Source: G963668435 sp963668435 (lineage in GTDB: Bacteria > Latescibacterota > Latescibacteria > Latescibacterales > Latescibacteraceae). From it: 64,000 nucleotides of DNA. This document shows, in pieces, positions 57,092-64,000 of this stretch. Positions within the stretch are counted from its first letter, which is position 1; every line of letters begins with the position of its first letter. The position numbers and the translations under genes are program-made. Location of the stretch: assembly GCA_963668435.2 (NCBI GenBank), contig CAXXSC010000005.1, forward strand, positions 124,001 to 188,000, written 5' to 3'. The notes below the pieces were generated by a model, which made no database searches, was not told where the DNA came from, and was given only the letters and a program-made list of their open reading frames with translations.

Positions 57092-59155
57092 GTGAAACAG
57101 CTGTTGTTAACGATTATGGCACTCCTTGTCGCGGTTTCCGCGGTGTCTGCCGACATCTCGAAAGACGACCTCGACAAGATTATCGACAAAGGAAGTCTCC
57201 AGCATCCGTACCTTTATTTCAGCGAGAAAGACAAGCCCGCCATTCTCGAGCGTATCAAGAACGATCCCGAGTCCGGCGATATCATGGCACGTCTTCTGGC
57301 CGAGGCCAACCGCCTTCTCTACACCCCGGTCGCGCGGGAAATTCCGGTGCAGGGCCGCAACACACGCGCCGACTGGACTGAGAACGACCGAAACAACGAG
57401 TACGAGAGTTTTTATTACGACAACAGGAACAGCGCGTTCACGCTGGCATTCGTCTACCAGATGACCGGTGACAAGCGCTACGCCGAGAAGGCCTATGAAT
57501 TTGCATGGGCGTTCTGCGACCTTCCCTCGTGGACCCAGCGCGCACACGAATTCCCTATCATTTACAGCCGTATCATGCCCTACAATGTCAATGACGACCA
57601 GGTGAATTTCAATTTCGACCATATCAATGGCGACTCGGCCCGTATGATGGCGGCTGTCTATGACTGGCTGTACCCGGCGCTCGACATGGGCCAGCGCGAC
57701 CGTATCCGTGGCGCTCTCATCGAGAAAGTCGTCACTTCTGTCCGCGGCGACTGGGAATATCACTGGTGGGCATGGGCCTACCGCTGCAACTGGTGTGGAG
57801 TCTGCAACTCAGGCGTGGGGCTCACCGGTCTCACCCTTCTGACCGAGGACCCGCATCTCACCGACATCGTCGCGGAAGCCCACAACCGTATCAATAACAT
57901 GCTCAACGAACTGGGCGAGGACGGCGGCTGGCAGGAAGGCGGCGGCTACTGGAATTACGGCGTTCACACCTCTACGTTCTTTGCAGATGCGCTCAAGCGG
58001 GCGACCGACGGGAAATACAACCTGTTCAAGAACAAACGTCTGTCCGCCAACCCGGCCGGGTTCCCCATCTACATCTCTGTTGATGACGGTGTCGCACTGA
58101 ATTTCGAAGATTCCGGCGCCAGAAGGATCGGCTCCCAGCATCTTATCAACAAGCTCGCGACCGAAACAAAGAACCGTGAAGCCGCCTGGTACCGTGAGGA
58201 ATATTTCGGAGAAGGCAGTGATATTTTCGACATAATCTGGCCGCGCCCGACAATCAAGCCGCGCGAGCCGAAAAATGCCTCCCTCCATTTCCGCACTATC
58301 GACTGGTGGGTGATGCGCGATGGTTTCAAAAACTCTGACGCACTCACTGTCGCCGGGAAAGCAGGCATGAATGACGATCCCCATCACGGGCATCTTGACT
58401 GCGGCCATTTCGTGGTATACTGGAAGAAAAAAGCTTTCATCCGCGATATCGGCAGCGGCTCCTACGACGAGAAATATTTCGACGATATGCGCTGGGATTA
58501 TCCGCAGGCATCCAGTATCGGCCACAACGTTGTCATGGTCAACGGCGAACAGCAGATTCCCGCGAAAATGCGCAAACAGCCGTGGAAAGAGGGCATCGGC
58601 GGCAAAGTCCTCGATTTCGCATCTTCGAAAAAACGTGACTATGTGCTCATGGACCCCACGAACGCCTATCCGAAACAGGAGCTGAAAAAGTGGCGCCGTC
58701 ATGTAACCTATGACAAGCCCGAGGTGGCCGTTGTGGTCGATGAGGTCGGCTGCGGCAGCGGTGACGAGATCAGGCTTCGTTTCCATCCCGGCGTCAGAGT
58801 CGAGGTCAAGAACGGATTCGTGCTCCTGAAAGACAGCACAGGAATGATGGCGCTCATTCCGGCTGCCGGCGGATCTTTCAGCTTTGAACAGGGCCGTCAT
58901 GCCTGCCAGCCAGTCAATGCCACACGTGGTTTCTTCTGGATCGATTATTTCGATACGGTCGTGAAAGCATCTTCCTCAAACAACGTGCTTGCGACGATCA
59001 TCACACCAGTCGCAGACGAGGCCGAGGCTGAGGCCATAGCATCCACCGTCAAGAGGACAGCATCCGGCGGCGGACTTAACCTTTCTTTCGCGAAAAACGG
59101 CCAGTCATATACGTATAATTTCACGTCGGGCACCGATGGCCTCACGATAAAATAG
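57092..59155 (+). CDS. Heparinase II/III-like secreted protein, copy 2 of 3
   Basis: Tandem paralogue of the previous gene, with the same order of motifs (YRCNWCGVC, GGWQEGGGYWNYG, NDDPHHGHLDCGH, ASSIGHNVVMVNGEQQ). The start is set to the GTG at 57092, which has AGGGAGG eight bases upstream and gives MKQLLLTIMALL, matching its sister; an ATG at 57086 lies too close to the ribosome site. A Sec signal ends near VSA. Divergence from copy 1 lies mainly in the linker regions, suggesting altered specificity. The gap of 141 bases before it holds no clear terminator. Confidence 0.85.
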   Translation: MKQLLLTIMALLVAVSAVSADISKDDLDKIIDKGSLQHPYLYFSEKDKPAILERIKNDPESGDIMARLLAEANRLLYTPVAREIPVQGRNTRADWTENDRNNEYESFYYDNRNSAFTLAFVYQMTGDKRYAEKAYEFAWAFCDLPSWTQRAHEFPIIYSRIMPYNVNDDQVNFNFDHINGDSARMMAAVYDWLYPALDMGQRDRIRGALIEKVVTSVRGDWEYHWWAWAYRCNWCGVCNSGVGLTGLTLLTEDPHLTDIVAEAHNRINNMLNELGEDGGWQEGGGYWNYGVHTSTFFADALKRATDGKYNLFKNKRLSANPAGFPIYISVDDGVALNFEDSGARRIGSQHLINKLATETKNREAAWYREEYFGEGSDIFDIIWPRPTIKPREPKNASLHFRTIDWWVMRDGFKNSDALTVAGKAGMNDDPHHGHLDCGHFVVYWKKKAFIRDIGSGSYDEKYFDDMRWDYPQASSIGHNVVMVNGEQQIPAKMRKQPWKEGIGGKVLDFASSKKRDYVLMDPTNAYPKQELKKWRRHVTYDKPEVAVVVDEVGCGSGDEIRLRFHPGVRVEVKNGFVLLKDSTGMMALIPAAGGSFSFEQGRHACQPVNATRGFFWIDYFDTVVKASSSNNVLATIITPVADEAEAEAIASTVKRTASGGGLNLSFAKNGQSYTYNFTSGTDGLTIK

Positions 59156-59175
59156 CGCTACAGATCACAGGATTA

Positions 59176-59210
59176 TTGAGGCCCCTGCCATCGTGATACA
59201 GGGGCCTCAA
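59176..59210 (+). terminator. Hairpin between heparinase-like copies 2 and 3
   Basis: TTGAGGCCCCTG (59176-59187) pairs with CAGGGGCCTCAA (59199-59210), a perfect 12-base stem. There is no T run after it, so it may be a processing or partial termination hairpin. Confidence 0.5.
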
Positions 59211-59242
59211 ACATTTCAGTACCAACAGACAGGGGATGAACA

Positions 59243-61297
59243 ATGAGTGTTTTTATTACGGCGATATTTCTGGCGATAACTTTTTCAGTTTCCGGACAGA
59301 CAGCCGCCAGTGAGCTGACAGCCGATGACATACGCGAGGCTCTGCCTGCAACACTCGAGCATCCCTATATCCTTTTCAACGAGGCCGGGAAACAGGAAAT
59401 TCTGGATCGCATCGGCAACGATCGGGAAAGTAACGATATTTACCGCCGTCTGGAGGCTGAATGCAAGCGCCTCATCTATACACCGGTCGAAAAAACCGCG
59501 CCCCCGCAGGACCCGCGCGCCGGTTACACAGGCAACGACCAGCGTCTCGCCTACCTGCGTTCAAATATTTCCAATGCCATGAAACTCGCCTTTCTTTACC
59601 AGATGACCGACGATACCCGTTATGCAGAGAAAAGTTTCGAATTCGCCGATATCGTCTGCGACCTTCCGGGCTGGGTCGACCGCCGTCACCAGTTCCCTGT
59701 CATCTACAGCCGTGTCTGGCCGTGGAATGTGCCGGACGATCAGTCGGCGTTCGCGGTTGACCTCGAGGCCGCAGATTCCGCACGTAAGCTCGCGATTGTC
59801 TACGACTGGCTCTATTCCGCGCTCGACAGACGTCAGCGTGACAGGATTCGCGGCGCAATCCTCGAAAAAGCGATCCTCCCCGTGCGCGGCAACTACGATT
59901 ATTTCTGGTGGACATCCTCCTACCGCTGTAACTGGTGCGCCTGCTGTAATTCAGCCCTCGGCACAGCGGCTCTGTCGCTCCTGACAGAGGATCCCGTTCT
60001 CGTCGATGTTGTCGCCGAGGCAGTCAACCGTATCACGAAAACATTCGACCAGATCGGTATCGACGGCGGCTGGCAGGAGGGCTGCGGCTATTACCGCAAG
60101 GGCATCCACGGTGTTAATTTCTTTGCCGACCCGCTGAACCGTCTGACAAAACGGCGTTTCAATCTCTACGATCATCCCCGGATCAAGGCAAATCCCGTGA
60201 GCTTCCTCCTTTATAATACGGTGACACCGCGCCGCCTGTTGCCGATGGAGGACTCCAAGTACAATCGCGCCGGAACAAGCCACATCTGGAACAAGCTGGC
60301 AGAGGAAACCGGCAGCGCCGAAACCGCGTGGTTCAGGAATTACATGTGGGGTGATGGCAGCGACATGTTCGATATCATCTGGCCGCGCCCCAGCATAAAA
60401 CCCCGTCTGCCGAAGAAGACCTCAGTCCATTTCCGCGGCATCGACTGGGCAGTACTCAGAACTGATTTCGCGAATCCCGAAACTGCGGTCATTGCCTGCA
60501 AAGCCGGTATGAACGACGATCCCCATCACGGACATCTTGACTGCGGCCATTTCATTTTCTACTGGCGCAACCAGGAGTATATCAGCGATTCCAGCTCACC
60601 CGATTATGACGAGCTCTTTTTCGACGAGGCGCGTTATGACTATGTCGAGGCCGCAAGCCTCGGCCACAACGTTGTCATGGTCAACGGCGAACAGCAGATG
60701 ATCGCCAAGCTGAAAGACCAGCCGTGGAAAGAGGGTGTCGGCGGAAAAATCCTCGAGTTCCGGCCCGGCAGAGAACAGGATTATGTCCTGATCGACCCCT
60801 CTGGCGCGTATCCCGGCAAAGAGCTGAAAAGCTGGCGCCGTCATATCATCTATGTAAAACCCAGAATAGCGGTCGTCCTCGACGAGATCGGCTGCGATCC
60901 CGGTGCGGATATAGAGGTGCGCTTTCACTCCCACTGCACGGTCACACCCCACAAAAACCACGTCACCCTCGTGGGTGATGAAGGCCGCATGGCGCTGCTC
61001 ACCCTTTCGGACACAGCGTTCGATATAACGAAGGGCAAGGATCCCAGCCTTGTCGTTCTCCGCGACGCGAAGTTCAAATGGGTCCCCTGGTTCGCCACCT
61101 CGCTGAAAGCAGAAAAGCCTGTCAGCTATGTCGCGACACTTATCATGCCCATGCAAAACGACAGCAGCGAACAAGCACTGATCGAATCGGCAGACATGAC
61201 CGTTAACAACGAGAGCATTACTGTCGAATTCACAGCGGGAAACCACCCTTACCGCTTCAGTTTCACCCGGCAAAACGGCGAATACCGGCTGAAATAA
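59243..61297 (+). CDS. Heparinase II/III-like secreted protein, copy 3 of 3
   Basis: Third tandem paralogue. A Sec signal covers about 1-24. The core blocks are kept (YRCNWCACC, GGWQEGCGYYRKG, NDDPHHGHLDCGH, ASLGHNVVMVNGEQQ), with YYRKG in place of the aromatic WxYG of its sisters beside the expected catalytic Tyr. Ends in an Ig-like C-terminal strand region. The start has AGGGGA upstream. With a hairpin before it, the level of this copy may differ from the other two. Confidence 0.85.
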   Translation: MSVFITAIFLAITFSVSGQTAASELTADDIREALPATLEHPYILFNEAGKQEILDRIGNDRESNDIYRRLEAECKRLIYTPVEKTAPPQDPRAGYTGNDQRLAYLRSNISNAMKLAFLYQMTDDTRYAEKSFEFADIVCDLPGWVDRRHQFPVIYSRVWPWNVPDDQSAFAVDLEAADSARKLAIVYDWLYSALDRRQRDRIRGAILEKAILPVRGNYDYFWWTSSYRCNWCACCNSALGTAALSLLTEDPVLVDVVAEAVNRITKTFDQIGIDGGWQEGCGYYRKGIHGVNFFADPLNRLTKRRFNLYDHPRIKANPVSFLLYNTVTPRRLLPMEDSKYNRAGTSHIWNKLAEETGSAETAWFRNYMWGDGSDMFDIIWPRPSIKPRLPKKTSVHFRGIDWAVLRTDFANPETAVIACKAGMNDDPHHGHLDCGHFIFYWRNQEYISDSSSPDYDELFFDEARYDYVEAASLGHNVVMVNGEQQMIAKLKDQPWKEGVGGKILEFRPGREQDYVLIDPSGAYPGKELKSWRRHIIYVKPRIAVVLDEIGCDPGADIEVRFHSHCTVTPHKNHVTLVGDEGRMALLTLSDTAFDITKGKDPSLVVLRDAKFKWVPWFATSLKAEKPVSYVATLIMPMQNDSSEQALIESADMTVNNESITVEFTAGNHPYRFSFTRQNGEYRLK

Positions 61298-61472
61298 AAT
61301 TCTTTCCCGTTGACACCGTGGACAAAAACAGCTGACACACAGCAGGTATGTGGAAAATACGCATATAAAGCATAGTGCGCTTATAGCTAATATTTATAGC
61401 ATGATACAGCAACTATTAAGTGCTACAATCGTGTTCATCCCGGAAAAACACCTGTATTTATGTAGATATTTC

Positions 61473-61501
61473 TTGACAAAAGTACTGTATCATTATTACT
61501 T
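61473..61501 (+). promoter_or_regulatory. Candidate promoter of the Rrf2 gene
   Basis: Perfect TTGACA (61473-61478), 17-base spacer, TTACTT (61496-61501), about 80 bases before the start codon. The -10 is weak, which is common where an activator or repressor controls the gene. Confidence 0.4.
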
Positions 61502-61579
61502 TATTCCTAGTGCTTTTGTGATATATTATTGGAACGCTCTTTGTTCTGAAGCGTTTCATTGAAAGACCAGGGGGTAATA

Positions 61580-62020
61580 ATGAAAATTTCGACTAAAGGC
61601 AGATACGGCACACGGGCGGCTCTTGAACTGTCACTCAAGTATGGCACCGGACCGGTAATGGTTCGGGAGATTGCAGAGAGCCAGGGTATTTCGGAACGCT
61701 ATCTTGAGCAGATACTCAATACGCTCAGGACTGCAGACCTTGTAAAAAGCACCCGCGGCGCACGTGGAGGCTATGAACTCGCGAAAAAGCCCGCGGACAT
61801 CACGCTCGGTGATATCATCAAAACATTGGAGGGACCGTTCGACATTGTCCCCTGTACGAAGGATTTCGACTGTGGTAAGGAAGCACAGTGCATCACATTT
61901 TCAGTCTGGCGCGACGTCAAGGAGGCGATCGAAGGTGTTCTGGACAAGCTCACGCTCGAGGAGCTGGCAGAGCGCCATATCAAGATGCAGAAAACCGGCG
62001 CCATCGAGTATTTTATTTAA
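61580..62020 (+). CDS. IscR-like Rrf2-family iron-sulfur regulator
   Basis: Rrf2 winged-helix regulator. The start at 61580 (AGGGGG upstream) gives KISTKGRYGTRAALEL, the usual opening of the family. The DNA-binding helices span about 25-65 (ISERYLEQILNTLR, STRGARGGYEL). Cys92, Cys98 and Cys104 form the C-x5-C-x5-C pattern of E. coli IscR at the same positions, so the protein probably carries a 2Fe-2S cluster and senses its presence. The next gene is metY, so it may tie sulfur amino acid synthesis to iron-sulfur status; Rrf2 proteins (CymR) that control cysteine/methionine genes lack these Cys. Confidence 0.88.
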   Translation: MKISTKGRYGTRAALELSLKYGTGPVMVREIAESQGISERYLEQILNTLRTADLVKSTRGARGGYELAKKPADITLGDIIKTLEGPFDIVPCTKDFDCGKEAQCITFSVWRDVKEAIEGVLDKLTLEELAERHIKMQKTGAIEYFI

Positions 62021-62100
62021 GGATACCGGACCGCAGGTTTTAGTGAACGGGCCGGAATAACGTCCCGATACTTGCCACCCTTCACGAAACAGAGGACATC

Positions 62101-63396
62101 ATGAGCGATAGAAAACAGGGGCTCTCCACGAGGGCTTTACACGCAGGACACACGCCGGACAAAGACACAAATTCCCGAGCTGTGCCAATTTATCAGACGA
62201 CTTCGTACGTTTTCAATGACAGCGAACACGCGGCCAATCTTTTCGCCCTGAAAGAGTTCGGCAACATATATTCCCGTATCATGAACCCGACCAACGACGT
62301 GCTCGAAAAACGTATTGCGGCGCTCGAGGGCGGTGTTGCGGCGCTTGCGACAGCATCAGGCCAGTCAGCGGAAACACTTACCATCCTCACGCTTGCCGGG
62401 GCGGGTGACGAGGTAGTGGCATCTACCGATCTTTACGGCGGCACAGTCAGCCTTTTCAGCCATTCGCTGAAAAAACTGGGCATTACGGTAAAGTTTGTCG
62501 CGCCGAATGATTTCGAGGCATGGGAGACGGCTGTCTCCGACAAAACGAAAGCTTTCTATGTCGAGACTATAGGCAATCCCAAGCTCGATATTGTCGATAT
62601 CGAAAAAATTGCGAACATCGGCAAAAAGCACGGCATACCGCTCATTGTCGACAACACTGTGACCTCGCCGGCACTTTTGCGGCCTATTGAACACGGCGCG
62701 GCAATCGTCATCCACTCCGCGACGAAATTCATCGGCGGTCACGGCACTTCAATCGGTGGACTCATCATAGATTCGGGCAATTTCGACTGGGCCGGATCGG
62801 GGCGTTTCTCTGATTTTGTCGAGCCTGATCCCGCCTATCACGGGCTGAAATTCGCCGAAACATTCGGCAATCTGAGTTTCATTATTCGAGCACGGGTAAT
62901 CGGCCTCAGGGATTACGGCGCCGCAATGAGCCCGTTCAATGCATGGACTTTCCTTCAGGGGCTCGAAACACTGACACTCAGAATGGAACGTCACTCAGAG
63001 AACGCCCTCGCGGTCGCGAAATTCCTCGAGAAACACCGCTGCGTCTCCTGGGTGCGCTATCCCGGACTCGAATCCTCACCGACCGCCGATTTAACGCAGA
63101 AATACCTTCCCGACGGACAGGGAGCACTTATCGGATTCGGCATAAGCGGCGGCAGGGAGACAGCGATCAAGTTCATAGAGTCGCTGGAGCTGATCAGCCA
63201 TCTGGCCAATATCGGTGACGCGAAAAGCCTGGTCATACACCCGGCCTCGACGACACACCAGCAGCTCACAGATGAAGAGCAGCTTCAGGCCGGTGTTACG
63301 CCCGATTTCATAAGGCTCAGCATTGGAATCGAGGACATCGACGATATCCTCGCCGATCTCGATCAGGCGCTGTCACTCGCGGTCAGCTGCACCTGA
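62101..63396 (+). CDS. metY: O-acetylhomoserine sulfhydrylase (aminocarboxypropyltransferase)
   Basis: PLP enzyme that replaces the acetyl group of O-acetyl-L-homoserine with sulfide to make L-homocysteine. The family profile is clear: STRALHAGH, YSRIMNPTNDVLEKRIAALEGG, the PLP Lys209 in HSATKFIGGHG, FNAWTFLQGLETL, and HPASTTHQQL near the end. Length (431) suits MetY and is longer than cystathionine gamma-synthase. Followed by metX, so the pair forms the direct sulfhydrylation route to methionine. About 80 bases separate it from the Rrf2 gene; no riboswitch was recognised between them. Confidence 0.94.
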   Translation: MSDRKQGLSTRALHAGHTPDKDTNSRAVPIYQTTSYVFNDSEHAANLFALKEFGNIYSRIMNPTNDVLEKRIAALEGGVAALATASGQSAETLTILTLAGAGDEVVASTDLYGGTVSLFSHSLKKLGITVKFVAPNDFEAWETAVSDKTKAFYVETIGNPKLDIVDIEKIANIGKKHGIPLIVDNTVTSPALLRPIEHGAAIVIHSATKFIGGHGTSIGGLIIDSGNFDWAGSGRFSDFVEPDPAYHGLKFAETFGNLSFIIRARVIGLRDYGAAMSPFNAWTFLQGLETLTLRMERHSENALAVAKFLEKHRCVSWVRYPGLESSPTADLTQKYLPDGQGALIGFGISGGRETAIKFIESLELISHLANIGDAKSLVIHPASTTHQQLTDEEQLQAGVTPDFIRLSIGIEDIDDILADLDQALSLAVSCT

Positions 63397-63406
63397 CATA
63401 CAAACA

Positions 63407-63441
63407 TGCCGGGCTGTACTCTCACAGCTTACAGCCCGGCA
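63407..63441 (+). terminator. Hairpin between metY and metX
   Basis: TGCCGGGCTGTA (63407-63418) pairs with TACAGCCCGGCA (63430-63441), a perfect 12-base stem and 11-base loop, without a T run. It may slow transcription or stabilise the metY message. Confidence 0.5.
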
Positions 63442-63517
63442 CAGAAAACAACTGACTTTCAAGCGCCGTTTTCTTTCGGCAATTCATCTTTAAGCTTTTA
63501 ATTGATACGGAAAAGAC

Positions 63518-64000
63518 ATGGGACGTAAATCAGTCGGCCTTGTCAAGGAGCATCATTTTCGTTTCGCAGACGGGGACAATCCCCTTACACTGGAATCCGG
63601 GCACAAGCTCGGCCCGGTGGATATAGTCTATGAAATGTACGGCGAGCCAAACGCGGACAAATCAAACGCCATCTATGTCGCCCACGCGCTTTCAGGCGAT
63701 GCGCATGCCGCGGGTTACCATCACCCGAACGACAAACGCACAGGCTGGTGGGACAATATGATAGGCCCCGGAAAGCCACTCGATACCGACAAGTATTGGA
63801 TCATATGTTCGAACATAATCGGCGGCTGCAAAGGTTCGACCGGACCGGGATCAATCAATCCGGCCACCGGACAGAGCTACTGCCTTGATTTCCCGATTAT
63901 AACGATCGGCGACATGGTCGAGGCGCAGAAACGCCTGATAGATTATCTCGGCATCAAAAAGCTCCATTCCATAATCGGCGCATCAATGGGCGGATTCCAG
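63518..64000 (+). CDS. metX: Homoserine O-acetyltransferase, C-terminus outside the window
   Basis: Alpha/beta-hydrolase family enzyme that makes O-acetyl-L-homoserine from homoserine and acetyl-CoA, the substrate of MetY. The frame is open from the ATG at 63518 to the window edge (161 residues). Hallmarks are HALSGDAHAAG, GWWDNMIGPGKPLDTDKYWIICSN, GGCKGSTGP and the nucleophile elbow GASMGGFQ with Ser156 as catalytic nucleophile. The remaining Asp and His of the triad lie beyond the edge. The start lacks a strong ribosome site; AAAAGA lies just before it. Confidence 0.94.
   Translation, partial: MGRKSVGLVKEHHFRFADGDNPLTLESGHKLGPVDIVYEMYGEPNADKSNAIYVAHALSGDAHAAGYHHPNDKRTGWWDNMIGPGKPLDTDKYWIICSNIIGGCKGSTGPGSINPATGQSYCLDFPIITIGDMVEAQKRLIDYLGIKKLHSIIGASMGGFQ

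Noticed and set aside
62021..62100. SAM riboswitch before metY
   Set aside because: Only 80 bases are available and no SAM-I, SAM-II or SAH-type core was recognised by eye.

Overview
The window reads as a chromosomal segment of a free-living, Gram-negative, polysaccharide-degrading bacterium of moderately high G+C. Two large secreted proteins end in a 'PNPFNP' plus FlgD/T9SS-type sorting domain. The 16S gene carries the helix string CGTGCCGTGAGGTGTTGGG, which is common in Bacteroidota relatives. Together these point to the wider FCB group. Many sulfatases plus heparinase II/III-like proteins would suit a lineage such as Latescibacterota or a neighbour, but the phylum is an inference that the complete 16S (about 43872-45428) could settle.

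Region 1 (1-14.3 kb, minus strand): eight formylglycine-type sulfatases (one cut by the window edge), a GH29 alpha-L-fucosidase and a secreted nucleoside hydrolase. Most carry twin-arginine-like signals, several with a lipobox, so the enzymes should be exported folded and partly anchored. This looks like a battery for a sulfated, fucose-containing glycan. Region 2 (14.4-19.8 kb, plus): a heparinase II/III-like protein split by a frameshift, a LolA-like protein and an RlmD/TrmA-type RNA methyltransferase. Region 3 (19.9-25.6 kb, minus): an L-arabinose operon (ribulokinase with an apparent 1-base insertion, a small lipoprotein, L-ribulose-5-phosphate 4-epimerase, a ninth sulfatase, and a FucI/COG2407-type isomerase in place of classical AraA). 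Region 4 (25.8-33.5 kb): a Tat-exported FAD oxidoreductase, a B12-binding radical SAM protein, a very AT-rich KAP-type P-loop NTPase, a flavodoxin-like oxidoreductase, and an AAA ATPase/DUF4435-TOPRIM pair with the architecture of PARIS-type anti-phage systems.

Region 5 (33.7-43.3 kb, plus): a small membrane protein, glnS, a beta-propeller T9SS protein, an acidic Ig-like T9SS protein behind a long leader, gltX, and a tiny secreted cysteine-repeat protein with its own promoter and a perfect Crp-type palindrome. Region 6 (43.3-49.1 kb): a complete rRNA operon (four tandem promoters, 16S, tRNA-Ile, tRNA-Ala, 23S, 5S, UUCG-loop terminator). Region 7 (49.1-54.7 kb): a lipoprotein, then a membrane-microdomain cluster (two NfeD proteins, FloA, an unknown protein) and a PAS/histidine-phosphotransfer protein lacking an ATPase domain. 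Region 8 (54.9-61.3 kb, plus): three tandem paralogous heparinase II/III-like secreted proteins. Region 9 (61.5-64 kb, plus): an IscR-like Rrf2 regulator, metY and the start of metX.

Taken together, secreted sulfatases, the fucosidase and lyase-like enzymes would desulfate and cleave a sulfated polysaccharide, and L-arabinose would be funnelled to D-xylulose 5-phosphate. No SusC/D pair, sugar transporter, sulfatase-maturing enzyme, CRISPR array, transposase or integrase was seen in the window. Two single-base frameshifts may be sequence errors.
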